The position numbers and the translations under genes were made by a program. From Rhizohabitans arisaemae (GTDB taxonomy: Bacteria > Actinomycetota > Actinomycetes > Streptosporangiales > Streptosporangiaceae): a DNA stretch of 64,000 nt. This document shows positions 15,688-25,203 of this stretch, in pieces. The notes under the pieces were generated by a model. That model saw nothing but the letters and a program-made list of their open reading frames with translations, ran no database searches and was not told where the DNA came from. Location of the stretch: the NCBI RefSeq assembly GCF_025996515.1, contig NZ_BLRH01000009.1, forward strand, positions 62,001 to 126,000, read 5' to 3'. Every line of letters begins with the position of its first letter. Position 1 is the stretch's first letter.

Positions 15688-17862
15688 GTGGCTGAAAAGA
15701 CATCGGCGGGCCCTGGTGGAGCCGCCGGCAGGGCACCCGAGGCCGACCGGCCGGACATGATTCGCAACGTGGTGCTGGTCGGCCACTCCGGTGCAGGCAA
15801 GACAACCCTGGTCGAGGCCCTGCTGGCCGCGACGGGGACCATCCAGCGAACCGGCCGGGTCGAGGACGGCTCGACCGTCAGCGACTTCGACGAGGTCGAA
15901 GTACGGCAGCAGCGTTCGGTGAACCTCACCGTGGCACCCGTGGTCCACAACGGAATCAAGATCAACCTCCTCGACACCCCAGGCTACGCGGATTTCACCG
16001 GAGATCTGCGGGCCGGATTGAGGGCGGCCGACGCCGCGCTCTTCGTGATCTCCGCGGCCGACGGCGTGGACGGCCTCACCCGCATGCTCTGGGACGAGTG
16101 TGCCACCGTGGGCATGCCCCGCGCGGTCGTCATCACCAAGATCGACCATCAGCGGGCGGACTTCGACGAGACGCTCGCCTCGTGCCAGGCCGCCTTCGGC
16201 GACGGCGTGGCGCCCCTGTACTTCCCGGTCTCCGGCGACGGTCGCGTCCACGGCCTGGCCGGGCTGCTCTCCCGGCGGTTCTACGACTACACCTCCGGCA
16301 CGCGCACCGAACGGGAGCCCGACCCCGACCACCTGGAGCGGATCGCCGACCAGCGCGACACGCTGATCGAGGGGATCATCCAGGAGAGCGAGGACGAGTC
16401 GCTCATGGAGCGCTACCTCTCCGGCGAGGATATCGACAACAAGGTCCTCATCGACGACCTGGAGAAGGCGGTCGCCCGCGGCAGCTTCCACCCGGTCCTG
16501 GCGGTCTGCGCGGCGCCCGGAACCGGGCCCGTCGTCGGGATGCCCGAACTCCTGGAGATCGTCACCCAGGGCTTCCCCTCACCGCTCGAACACCCCATGC
16601 CGGAGATCACCACCATCGACGGCAAGCCGGTCGGCGGGATCGTCTGCGACCCGGCCGGCCCGCTGGTGGCCGAGGTGGTCAAGACCACCAGCGACCCCTA
16701 CGTCGGGCGGATCAGCCTGGTCCGCGTCTTCTCCGGCTCCATCCGGCCCGACATGACGGTGCACGTCTCCGGGCACGGCCTCGCCGACCGGGGGCACGAG
16801 GACCACGACGTGGACGAGCGGCTCGGGGCGCTCTCCTCCCCGCTCGGCAAGCACCAGCGGCCCATGTCCAAAGCCGTGGCGGGCGACATCTGCGCCATCG
16901 CCAAGCTCTCCCGGGCCGAGACGGGCGACACGCTGTCCGACAAGGACCGCCCGCTGCTGATGACGGCGTGGAGCATGCCCGACCCGCTGCTGCCGCTGGC
17001 CGTCCGGGCGCGGTCCAAGTCCGACGAGGACAAGCTGTCGCAGGCGTTCGCCCGTACCGTCGCCGAGGACCCGACGCTGCGGGTGGAGAACAACGCCGAG
17101 ACCCGCCAGCTCGTCCTGTGGTGCATGGGCGACGCCCACGCCGACGTGGCCCTGGACCGGCTCTCCCGGCGACACGGCGTCGAGGTGGACCGGATCCCGC
17201 TGCGGGTCCCGCTCCGCGAGAGCTTCGGCGGCAAGGCCCAGGCGATGGGACGCAACGTCAAGCAGACCGGCGGCCACGGCCAGTACGCCATCTGCCACAT
17301 CGAGGTCGAGCCGCTCGCGTCCGGGGCGGGCTTCGAGTTCGTCGACAAGATCGTGGGCGGCGTGGTGCCCCGCCAGTTCATCCCGTCGGTGGAGAAGGGC
17401 GTGCGCGCGCAGATGAAGCGCGGCGTGCTCGCCGGATTCCCGGTGGTCGACATCCGCGTGACGCTGTACGACGGCAAGGCCCACTCGGTCGACTCCTCCG
17501 ACATGGCCTTCCAGATCGCCGGCCAGCTGGCGCTCAAGGAGGCGGCCGGCAAGGTCACCCCCCTGCTGCTCGAACCCATCGACGAGGTCTCGGTGCTCGT
17601 CGACGACGCGCACGTCGGCACGGTGATGTCCGACCTGTCCGCCCGGCGCGGCCGGGTCCTCGGCACCGGGCCGATCCCCGGCGGCCGGACGCTGGTCAAG
17701 GCCGAGGTCCCGCAGCTGGAGATCACCAGATACGCGATCGACCTGAGATCCATCTCACACGGGACGGGGACGTTCAGCAGGTCCTTCCAGCGATACGAGC
17801 CCCTTCCTGCGCATCTGGTGGAGAAAGTCCGCGCCGATCAGCAGGCGGACAACTCCGGGTGA
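15688..17862 (+). CDS. Elongation factor G-like GTPase (EF-G2 type)
   Basis: 724-aa translational GTPase of the actinobacterial EF-G2 group, not the str-operon fusA. P-loop GHSGAGKT (about residues 32-39), G3 DTPGYADF, and G4 TKID in place of the canonical NKxD. The C-terminal EF-G domains IV-V include ESFGGKAQAMGRNVKQTGGHGQYAICHIEVEPL. Ribosome-site spacing decides the start: GGGAGG (15674-15679) is 8 nt from GTG 15688 but only 2 nt from ATG 15682. EF-G2 proteins show little or no translocation activity in mycobacteria, so the role is unclear. It is divergent from pgsA. Confidence 0.9.
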   Translation: MAEKTSAGPGGAAGRAPEADRPDMIRNVVLVGHSGAGKTTLVEALLAATGTIQRTGRVEDGSTVSDFDEVEVRQQRSVNLTVAPVVHNGIKINLLDTPGYADFTGDLRAGLRAADAALFVISAADGVDGLTRMLWDECATVGMPRAVVITKIDHQRADFDETLASCQAAFGDGVAPLYFPVSGDGRVHGLAGLLSRRFYDYTSGTRTEREPDPDHLERIADQRDTLIEGIIQESEDESLMERYLSGEDIDNKVLIDDLEKAVARGSFHPVLAVCAAPGTGPVVGMPELLEIVTQGFPSPLEHPMPEITTIDGKPVGGIVCDPAGPLVAEVVKTTSDPYVGRISLVRVFSGSIRPDMTVHVSGHGLADRGHEDHDVDERLGALSSPLGKHQRPMSKAVAGDICAIAKLSRAETGDTLSDKDRPLLMTAWSMPDPLLPLAVRARSKSDEDKLSQAFARTVAEDPTLRVENNAETRQLVLWCMGDAHADVALDRLSRRHGVEVDRIPLRVPLRESFGGKAQAMGRNVKQTGGHGQYAICHIEVEPLASGAGFEFVDKIVGGVVPRQFIPSVEKGVRAQMKRGVLAGFPVVDIRVTLYDGKAHSVDSSDMAFQIAGQLALKEAAGKVTPLLLEPIDEVSVLVDDAHVGTVMSDLSARRGRVLGTGPIPGGRTLVKAEVPQLEITRYAIDLRSISHGTGTFSRSFQRYEPLPAHLVEKVRADQQADNSG

Positions 17863-17929
17863 CGAAAACGGCTCCGCGAGATGTCGGATACCGTAAACAC
17901 CGGGCAACGTTGATGTAACACTGAGGTCA

Positions 17930-19543
17930 ATGCGTACTGGAAACCTGGCGGAGCGCCGCCTGCTCGCCGCCGCGGTCCTGGCCGGCCTCGGCGCGAGCGC
18001 GACGATCATCCATTTCACCGGCACCGCCACGCCGTCACCCGGCGTCCCCGTGAGCGCGGCGAGCGACACGGCGGCCCCGGCGGCGGCGGGCGGCGCCCCG
18101 CCGGCGAGCTGCCCCGCGGACCCGCTGTATCCCAAACGGCAGCTGCGCGGGGTCTGGATCGCCACCGTGCGCAACATCGACTGGCCGTCCAAGCCGGGCC
18201 TCACCCCGCAGCGGCAGCGCGCCGAATACCTGAGGATCCTCGACAACGCGGCCAAGCGCCGGTTCAACGCGGTGTTCGTCCAGCTCCGCCCGGCCTCCGA
18301 CGCCCTCTACGCGTCGCCGTACGAACCCTGGTCGCACTGGCTGAGCGGGAAACCCGGCAAGAGCCCCGGATGGGACCCGCTGCCGTTCCTGATCGCCGAG
18401 GCGCACCGGCGCGGCATGGAGTTCCACGCCTGGTTCAACCCCTACCGCGCCGCCCCCGACGACAAGACGGCCAAACTCCCCCGGACGCATCCGGCGCGGC
18501 TCAACCCCTCCTGGACGGTACGGCGCGAGGGGAATCTGTACTACAACCCGGGCCTGCCCCAGGTGCGCAACCACATCACCAAGATCGTCAAAGACGTCGT
18601 CTCCCGCTACGACGTCGACGGGGTGCACTTCGACGACTACTTCTACCCATACCCGGGCAAAGGCACAAAGTTCGACGACGACGCCGCCTACGCGCGGTAC
18701 GGCCAGGGCAAGACCCGCGCCGCCTGGCGCCGGGACAACGTCAACCGCCTGATCGCCCAGGTCTCGGCCACCGTACGCCGGACCAAGGAGCGGGTGAAGT
18801 TCGGCGTCAGCCCGTTCGGCATCTGGCGGAACGCCTCCACCGACCCGACCGGGTCGGACACCCGGGGCATGCAGTCCTACGACGACATCCACGCCGACTC
18901 GCGCACCTGGATCAGACGGGGCTGGATCGACTACGTCGTCCCCCAGCTCTACTGGCCGCGCGGCCTCAAGATCGCCAACTACGCCAAGCTCCTGCCGTGG
19001 TGGGCGAACGAGGTCAAGGGCACCCCCGTGCACCTCTACATCGGCCAGGCCCTCTACCGGGTCGGCGCCACGGACAGCCCCGCGTGGACCAGACCCGGGG
19101 AACTCCCCGCCCACCTCACCCTCGGCCGCAAACACCCCGAGGTACGCGGCGACGTCTACTTCAGCGCCCGGCAGCTCGCCGGCAACCCGCTGGGCGTCCT
19201 CGACCTGCTCACCCGGGACCACTACGCCCGCCCGGCGCTGCTCCCGCTCATGACCCCGCGCGGCGGCGCCGCACCCGCCGCCCCCACCGGCACCCGGATC
19301 GAAGGCGGCCGCCTCACCTGGACGGGCTCGGCCGGCGCGCGGTCGTACGCCGTCTACCGGGTCCCCGGCGAGGTCGGCGAGCCCGGCTGCGCGCTCACCG
19401 ACGCGAGCAACCTGCTCGCCGTCGTCCCCGAGACCACCTACACCGACGGCAGCGCCGACCCGGCGCGCAAGTACACCTACTTCGTCACCGCGCTCGACCC
19501 CCTCCAGCACGAGAGCGCCCCGGCGAGCCCCGGATCTCGCTAG
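17930..19543 (+). CDS. Secreted glycosyl hydrolase-like GHL10 (DUF187) protein
   Basis: 537 aa with an N-terminal hydrophobic export segment (LLAAAVLAGLGASATIIHF) and a Pro/Ala linker. The GHL10 TIM barrel begins RQLRGVWIATVRNIDWPSKP and contains FNAVFVQLRPASDALY, FHAWFNPYR, DVDGVHFDDYFYPYP and FGVSPFGIWRN. The C-terminal ~90 residues look like a fibronectin III module (TYTDGSADPARKYTYFVTAL). GHL10 proteins are thought to act on peptidoglycan or other cell-surface glycans. A GAGG only 3 nt before ATG makes the start uncertain. It lies 67 bp after the EF-G2 gene and 30 bp before the next gene, so the three may be cotranscribed. Confidence 0.88.
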   Translation: MRTGNLAERRLLAAAVLAGLGASATIIHFTGTATPSPGVPVSAASDTAAPAAAGGAPPASCPADPLYPKRQLRGVWIATVRNIDWPSKPGLTPQRQRAEYLRILDNAAKRRFNAVFVQLRPASDALYASPYEPWSHWLSGKPGKSPGWDPLPFLIAEAHRRGMEFHAWFNPYRAAPDDKTAKLPRTHPARLNPSWTVRREGNLYYNPGLPQVRNHITKIVKDVVSRYDVDGVHFDDYFYPYPGKGTKFDDDAAYARYGQGKTRAAWRRDNVNRLIAQVSATVRRTKERVKFGVSPFGIWRNASTDPTGSDTRGMQSYDDIHADSRTWIRRGWIDYVVPQLYWPRGLKIANYAKLLPWWANEVKGTPVHLYIGQALYRVGATDSPAWTRPGELPAHLTLGRKHPEVRGDVYFSARQLAGNPLGVLDLLTRDHYARPALLPLMTPRGGAAPAAPTGTRIEGGRLTWTGSAGARSYAVYRVPGEVGEPGCALTDASNLLAVVPETTYTDGSADPARKYTYFVTALDPLQHESAPASPGSR

Positions 19544-19573
19544 GGTTTGCCTTCACGTCTCGGGGAGGTCTGA

Positions 19574-21700
19574 GTGAAGCGCGCGCTCGCGTCGACGTTC
19601 TTGGTTCTGGGCTGGGTGCTCATGCTCGCCGGCGTCGCCACCCCCGCGGGCGCGGAGACGACCGGACTCCCGGTCGGGCGGGTCGCCCTCATCGGGGTGT
19701 CCGGCCTGTCGTGGAGCGACCTCGACGCCGCGAACACCCCGAACCTGTGGCGGTTGACCGGAGAGAGCGCCCTCGGCTCCATGTCCGTGCGCACCGTGGG
19801 CACGGTCACCTGCCCCTACGACGCCTGGCTGACCGTCTCCGCGGGGAGCCGCTCCGCCGTCGGATACCGCTGCGGCGCCCCTCCCACCCCGCAGCCGCAG
19901 GGCACCGGCGCGGTCATCCCCGACTTCGACTGGCTCACCGAGATGGCGGAGCAGAAGTACACGGGCACCCTGGGCACCGCGGCCCGGGCGGCGGGCAAGT
20001 GCACCACCGCGATCGGGCCGGGAGCCGCCCTCGCCCTCGCGGACCGCGCAGGACGGGTCGACGTCTACGCGCCCACGCCCACGGCCCTGGACACCGCCGC
20101 CTGGTCCCGCTGCGACCTGATCGCCGTCGACGTGGACGTCCTCGTCGCCCCCTACCTCAAGAAGGACGGGCACCTGAGCCGCGAGTCGGCCGAACCGATC
20201 CCGGCGGCCGAGCGGGCTGCCCTCGTCCGCCAGGCCGACACCGTGGTCGGCGAAGCCCTGGCCAGGATTCCGGCCGACGCGACCCTGCTGGTGGCGGGGG
20301 TGTCCGACCATGCAAGCGTCCCCCACCTGAGGGTCGGCATGTGGCGTACGGCCGGCGCGGCGGGTCACCACCTCGGCTCGGCCTCCACCCACCGCGACGA
20401 CATGGTGATCCTGCCGGACATCACCGCCACGATGCTCGCCACCGCCGGAATCGCGACCCCGGACTCGGTGGTCGGCGTGCCCTGGGAGATCGGCCGCGCC
20501 GCGGACCGGGACACCGCGGTCACCGTCCTCAAGGGCGCCGACGTCGCCGGGCAGACCATCCGCGCGCTGGGAGCCGCCTTCTTCACCACCCTCGCCGTGC
20601 TCCAGGTGGTCTTCTACCTCCTCGCCTACCTGCTGCTCCGCCGACGGCGCTCCCGCCCGCTGATCCGGATCGCCGGACTCGCCCTGGCCTCCCTGCCCGC
20701 CGCCACCTACCTGGCCAACCTCATCCCCTGGTGGCGGTTCCCCGCCCCGCTGGCCGGCCTGATCGGGGGCATCCTCGGTTTCGCCGCCCTGACCTGCCTG
20801 CTCGCCCTCGCCGGACCCTGGCGGAGGCACCTGCTCGGCCCGCCCACCGTGGTCGCCGCGGTCACCGCCGCCGTCCTCGGCGGCGATCTGCTCACCGGGA
20901 CGACGCTCCAGCTCAACAGCGTCATGGGCTTCAACGGGGTGAACGGCGCCCGCTACTACGGCCTCGGCAACATCCCGTTCGCCCTCTTCGCCACCTCGGT
21001 CCTGCTGGTGTCGGCGGCGATCGGCCAAGCGCTGATCAACCGGGGGCGCCGCCTCGCCGCCGTCGCCGTCATCCTCGTCCTCGGCACCTCCGCGATGATC
21101 CTCGGGGGATGGCCCGGGGTCGGCAGCGACTTCGGCGGCGTGATCGCCTTCGTCCCCGGCATCGCCGTCGCCGCGCTCCTCATCGCCGGGCAGCGGGTCT
21201 CCCTCGCCAAACTCGGCGTGGCCTGCGTCGGCGGCGGGGTCACCGTGATGGCCATCGCCTACCTGGACTACCTGCGGCCCGCGGCCTCCCAAACCCACCT
21301 CGGCCGCTTCTTCGGCCAGGTCCTCACCGGCGAGGCGCTCCCCGTCATCACCCGCAAACTCGCCGCCATGCTCGGCACCCTGCTCAACCCCAACCTGATG
21401 CCGATCGTGATCGCGGCCATCGCCTTCCTGGTGTTCGCCGTGGTACGGCCCGGGGCGGCCACCGCCGGCGCCCTCCCCGCCCTGTTCGAACGGGCCCCCG
21501 TGGTCAAGGCCGGATTCATCGGCGCCCTCATCAGCGGCGTCCTCGGCACCCTGGTCAACGACTCCGGCATCGCCGTCCTGTCCATGGCCCTCGCCCTCGC
21601 CGTCCCCCTCACCCTCGCCGCCGGCGTCCTCGCCCTCCAACACCAGGACTCCCCCACCGGCACCACCCCACCCCTCCCCACCGAACCCGCCACCACCTAG
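19574..21700 (+). CDS. Multi-pass membrane protein with extracytoplasmic AlkP-like domain
   Basis: 708 aa from a GTG with GGGAGG upstream. A signal peptide ending TPAGAE is followed by a ~320-residue outer domain with alkaline-phosphatase-superfamily landmarks: RVALIGVSGLSW, NTPNLWRLTGESALGSMSVR, LLVAGVSDHASVPHLRVG and DDMVILPDITATMLATAGI. The metal-binding Asp of the usual DG motif is replaced (GVSG), so phosphatase activity is doubtful. About nine TM helices follow (about residues 335-690). A decayed copy of its 3' end lies at 40272-40360. It could modify or transport envelope polymers; the role is unknown. Confidence 0.75.
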   Translation: MKRALASTFLVLGWVLMLAGVATPAGAETTGLPVGRVALIGVSGLSWSDLDAANTPNLWRLTGESALGSMSVRTVGTVTCPYDAWLTVSAGSRSAVGYRCGAPPTPQPQGTGAVIPDFDWLTEMAEQKYTGTLGTAARAAGKCTTAIGPGAALALADRAGRVDVYAPTPTALDTAAWSRCDLIAVDVDVLVAPYLKKDGHLSRESAEPIPAAERAALVRQADTVVGEALARIPADATLLVAGVSDHASVPHLRVGMWRTAGAAGHHLGSASTHRDDMVILPDITATMLATAGIATPDSVVGVPWEIGRAADRDTAVTVLKGADVAGQTIRALGAAFFTTLAVLQVVFYLLAYLLLRRRRSRPLIRIAGLALASLPAATYLANLIPWWRFPAPLAGLIGGILGFAALTCLLALAGPWRRHLLGPPTVVAAVTAAVLGGDLLTGTTLQLNSVMGFNGVNGARYYGLGNIPFALFATSVLLVSAAIGQALINRGRRLAAVAVILVLGTSAMILGGWPGVGSDFGGVIAFVPGIAVAALLIAGQRVSLAKLGVACVGGGVTVMAIAYLDYLRPAASQTHLGRFFGQVLTGEALPVITRKLAAMLGTLLNPNLMPIVIAAIAFLVFAVVRPGAATAGALPALFERAPVVKAGFIGALISGVLGTLVNDSGIAVLSMALALAVPLTLAAGVLALQHQDSPTGTTPPLPTEPATT

Positions 21701-21864
21701 CCGACGGACCAGCGCGAACACAATCCGACGGCATCGAAAGGAGGAGCAAGCCACCCGCGGTCCCATGGATACCGCCGTACACCAAGCGCATCGGACGGCG
21801 ACGCCACATCACAAGCAGAACCGAATCGGATGATCAGGCGGAAACCTCCGCCACGCCGAACCGT

Positions 21865-22533
21865 TCAGCCGAGACGGGCACGGCCTGAGTCATCGAGGTC
21901 GACCTCGGGAAGCCGCCCCAGCACACCCTCCGACACGAAGAACTCCCGATCGAGAAACCGCCCGGTGATCCTCCCGATGACCAGCAAATACTGCTCCAGC
22001 CGCTCCGCGAAGGGCAGAAAGTCGTCGGAGTCCAAGTCCTCCATGAATTCGTGGTACTCCTCCTCGATGAAAATGGTCTCCATCCGCATCCCGTCACGGG
22101 CGTAGTCCGGAACCTCCACCTCCCCATATAGGTAGCCGATCTCGATCACCCGCTGCCCGTCTTGGCTGAGCGCTTCCTGCGACGGCATCACCCCGCCCGT
22201 GAGAAAAACGACGACCGACCACCCGGGAGAAAACGGCGCCACCCACACCCACCGCGACCGCTCATCCGAAAGAGAGAACGAACTCCGCGCCTCCCGAAAC
22301 CCACTCCCCCGCACCGTCTCACCAACAAGACTCAACCGCCTGACCACCTCGTCCACATCCCCGACGCTGACCCACTGCACCGAGAACCACGTCTCGACCC
22401 CGTGCTCGACCAGAAGACCGTATTGACTTTCGGCGGGAAAAGCGTTCACGACGAAACTCCGGATTGTTGTCGAGGACGAGGGGCGAGGAGTTCGGTACCC
22501 GAGTCTGGAGTAGAACCGACCCGAAGTCACCAC
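21865..22533 (-). CDS. Hypothetical protein, acidic C-terminal half
   Basis: 222 aa with no family I can name. The first half is beta-rich (SFVVNAFPAESQYGLLVEHG, then WVWVAPFSPGWSVVVFLTGG). The second half is strongly acidic (METIFIEEEYHEFMEDLDSD), followed by a hydrophobic ERLEQYLLVIGRITGRFLDREF. It reads as a soluble cytoplasmic protein; size and acidity are reminiscent of immunity-type or SMI1-like proteins, but I see no confirming motif. The start is taken as GTG 22533; the second codon is also GTG. An 8-bp inverted repeat (22527-22562) spans the start. Confidence 0.55.
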   Translation of the reverse strand: MVTSGRFYSRLGYRTPRPSSSTTIRSFVVNAFPAESQYGLLVEHGVETWFSVQWVSVGDVDEVVRRLSLVGETVRGSGFREARSSFSLSDERSRWVWVAPFSPGWSVVVFLTGGVMPSQEALSQDGQRVIEIGYLYGEVEVPDYARDGMRMETIFIEEEYHEFMEDLDSDDFLPFAERLEQYLLVIGRITGRFLDREFFVSEGVLGRLPEVDLDDSGRARLG

Positions 22534-22581
22534 TCAGTGCCGAAAAGCAACACGAGTGGTGACCGCAAGCCTACGACCGGT

Positions 22582-25203
22582 TCACTGACCGAGGTCGTCC
22601 CACTCCTGGAGGAGGTGGGCCGTGGCCGCCGCGGGGGCCGTGAAGGACCAGCGGCCCGGGGGCAGGTTCAGGGCGCAGCCTCCGTCGGCCAGCCTGGTGG
22701 TCGGCAGCTGCTCGCCGAGGCCCATGAGGAAGGTGCCGTTGACGGTCATCCCGTCCCACGCGCCGCGCACGGGCAGCACCGCGCGGGCGGTCACGCCCTC
22801 AGGGACGGCGAACGTGAACTGGACCCCGTCGGGCCCGGCCCGCCAGCCCGACTCGACGGTCCCCGACGCGCTCTGGTAGCGGGCGTGCGCCTGGCGCAGC
22901 AGCGGGACGGGGCCGGGGCGCAGCAGCAGCTCGCCGAAGCCGCCGCCCGTCCCGCGCGGGTCGTCGCCGAGGCCCGCCACGTGCCGGAACAGCCAGTCGC
23001 CCACACAGCCGTAGGCGTAGTGGTTGAAGGAGTTCATGGCCGGCGTCTGCAGGCCGTGCCGGTGGTGCCAGGCGTCCCAGCGCTCCCACATGGTGGTCGC
23101 CCCGGCGCGGAGCTGGTAGCGCCAGGACGGATAGCCCTCCTGGTTGAAGATCCGGCAGGCCAGGTCGTGGTGGCCGGTCTCCGACAGCACGGGCAGCAGC
23201 AGGGCGGTGCCGACGAAGCCCGTCATGAGCCGGTGCCCGTCGGCGCGGACCAGCTCGGCCAGCGCCTGCGCCGACGCGGCCCGGTCCTCGGGCGGGACCA
23301 GGTCCCAGGCGAGGGCGACGGCGTAGCCGGTCTGGGTCTCGGTGTGCAGCCTCGGCCCGTTAAGGAAGGCCCGCTGGAAGGCGCCGGACACGCGGGTGAA
23401 CGCCTCGCCGTACTCCGGCGCGTGCGGCTCGCCGAGCACGTCGGCCACGTGGGCGATCAGGCGGAGGCTGCGGGCGAGGGCGCCGGTGGCGATGAGGCTC
23501 TTGGGCGTCTCGACCGTGCCGGGGGCCAGCCAGTCGCCGAGGGCCCTGCCCGGCCTGATGCCGCCTTCGGCCTGGGCCAGGCAGTAGCCGGCCCACCGCC
23601 GCATCGGGTCGTAGGCGCGGCGCAGCGTGCGGTCGTCGCCGTAGCGCCGCCACAGCAGCCACGGCACCTCGACCAGCGCGTCGGACCACACGGGGGAGTC
23701 GTATCCGTACTCGGGCAGGACCGGCGCGACGTGCGGGATCGCGCCGTCGGCCCGCTGCCCGTCGATCAGCGTCGTCACCCAGGCGGACAGGAACGCCTGC
23801 GTGTGCCGCAGGAAGCTGAGCGTCGAGCCGAACACCGAGATGTCCGCCGTCCAGCCGGTCCGCTCGTCGCGCTGCGGGCAGTCGGTCGGCACGCTCACCA
23901 GGTTGCCGTCCGCCGACGCGCCGATGTTGGCGACGAGTTGCCGTACGGCGGGATCGCTCACGGTCAGCGAGCCGGTGGCGGCGAGCGCGGTGGACAGCAG
24001 CACCGCCTCCAGGTCGTCCGGCGTCAGCGCGCCCGGCCAGCCGACGACCTCCGCGTAGCGGAACCCGTGCAGGGTGAACGCGGGCTCCACGACGTGCGAG
24101 CCGGGGCCGAGGACGAACTCGTCACGCTGGTCCGCGGTGCGCAGGTTGTCGGTGTAGAGCCGCCCGGTCGCGGTCAGCTCCTCGCCGTGCCGCACCGTGA
24201 TCCGTACGGGGCCCGGCGTGTCGACGCGCAGCCGTACCCGCCCGACGACGTTCCGCCCGAAGTCGGCCACCTGGACGCCCGGCACGGGTTCGGTCACGGA
24301 CACGGCGGGCACCGTGCCGATCACCCGCACGGGAGGGGCGGGGTCGGCCTCCACCAGGATGTCCGGGATGGCCGTCGTATCGGCGGGTACGGCCTGCGGG
24401 GAGGGGGCCTGGACGGTCTCGCCCATCACCAGGTCGGCGCGCGGGCGGCCGAGGTCCCGCCGGGTCCAGGCCGCGTCGGTGGCGAACACGCGACGGACCC
24501 CGTCGTCGTCCCGCGCGAGCACCTGGGCGCTGGCGGCGGGCCGGTCGCCGTAGCGGCCCGGGCCTCCACCGGCGACGTGGCCCGCGTACCAGCCGGGAGC
24601 GAGCCACAGCTCCAGCTCGTTCTCGCCGGGGACGAGCAGCCCCGTGAGCTCCAGCAGCCGGTAGCGCGTCCGGTGGCCGTAGTCGGTCCAGCCGGGGGCC
24701 AGTTCCTCCTCGCCGAGCCGTACCCCGTTGAGCAGCGCCCGGTAGACGCCGAGCGCGGTGGCGGCCAGCCAGGCGCGCCCGGTGGCGGGCCGCCATGTGA
24801 ACGACCCGCGCAGGCTGACCGCCGCCCGGGGGTCGCCCGCCAGCCAGGGGGCGTCCCACTCACCGCGAGCCCGCAGGCCCGTGGTGAACGCGCCGGTGGC
24901 GTGCCCTTCCACCCGCCACGTGTACGGCGTCAGCGGAGCCAGCCGCTCGTCCGGCACGTCCACGGTGTGCGATCCGGCGGGCACGGCCGCCCGCCACACC
25001 TCGCGCCCGTCCGAGGACACCACAACGGTGGCCTCCTTGAGCAGCCGGGCGTCCCACGACAGCCGGGGCGACGGCTCGTCCACGCCCACCGGATCCGCCA
25101 GGCCGCACGTAAGGCCCGCCCGTGAAGCAGGCGGGGCCGAACGGATGAACGGCGCCTGCGCGCCTGAGACCTGCACTCCGAGGACCCCCGAATCCCGGTT
25201 CAC
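22582..25203 (-). CDS. Alpha-L-rhamnosidase, GH78
   Basis: 873-aa inverting GH78 enzyme that removes terminal L-rhamnose from glycosides. Domains in order: Ig-like N-domain (SPRLSWDARLLKEATVVVSS), beta-sandwich carbohydrate-binding part (ALGVYRALLNGVRLGEEELA, APGWYAGHVAGGGPGRYG), the (alpha/alpha)6 barrel with signature VPTDCPQRDERTGWTADISV carrying the acid cluster, and a C-terminal jelly roll. There is no signal peptide, so it acts in the cytoplasm on imported substrate. The GTG at 25203 overlaps the upstream serine-hydrolase stop by 4 bp. It is the last gene of the SBP-permease-permease-hydrolase-GH78 operon. Confidence 0.95.
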   Translation of the reverse strand: MNRDSGVLGVQVSGAQAPFIRSAPPASRAGLTCGLADPVGVDEPSPRLSWDARLLKEATVVVSSDGREVWRAAVPAGSHTVDVPDERLAPLTPYTWRVEGHATGAFTTGLRARGEWDAPWLAGDPRAAVSLRGSFTWRPATGRAWLAATALGVYRALLNGVRLGEEELAPGWTDYGHRTRYRLLELTGLLVPGENELELWLAPGWYAGHVAGGGPGRYGDRPAASAQVLARDDDGVRRVFATDAAWTRRDLGRPRADLVMGETVQAPSPQAVPADTTAIPDILVEADPAPPVRVIGTVPAVSVTEPVPGVQVADFGRNVVGRVRLRVDTPGPVRITVRHGEELTATGRLYTDNLRTADQRDEFVLGPGSHVVEPAFTLHGFRYAEVVGWPGALTPDDLEAVLLSTALAATGSLTVSDPAVRQLVANIGASADGNLVSVPTDCPQRDERTGWTADISVFGSTLSFLRHTQAFLSAWVTTLIDGQRADGAIPHVAPVLPEYGYDSPVWSDALVEVPWLLWRRYGDDRTLRRAYDPMRRWAGYCLAQAEGGIRPGRALGDWLAPGTVETPKSLIATGALARSLRLIAHVADVLGEPHAPEYGEAFTRVSGAFQRAFLNGPRLHTETQTGYAVALAWDLVPPEDRAASAQALAELVRADGHRLMTGFVGTALLLPVLSETGHHDLACRIFNQEGYPSWRYQLRAGATTMWERWDAWHHRHGLQTPAMNSFNHYAYGCVGDWLFRHVAGLGDDPRGTGGGFGELLLRPGPVPLLRQAHARYQSASGTVESGWRAGPDGVQFTFAVPEGVTARAVLPVRGAWDGMTVNGTFLMGLGEQLPTTRLADGGCALNLPPGRWSFTAPAAATAHLLQEWDDLGQ

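Noticed and set aside
18370-21888. 1172-aa plus-strand open frame
   Set aside because: It overlaps the GHL10 and AlkP-like genes out of frame; it is Arg/His/Pro-rich shadow translation.
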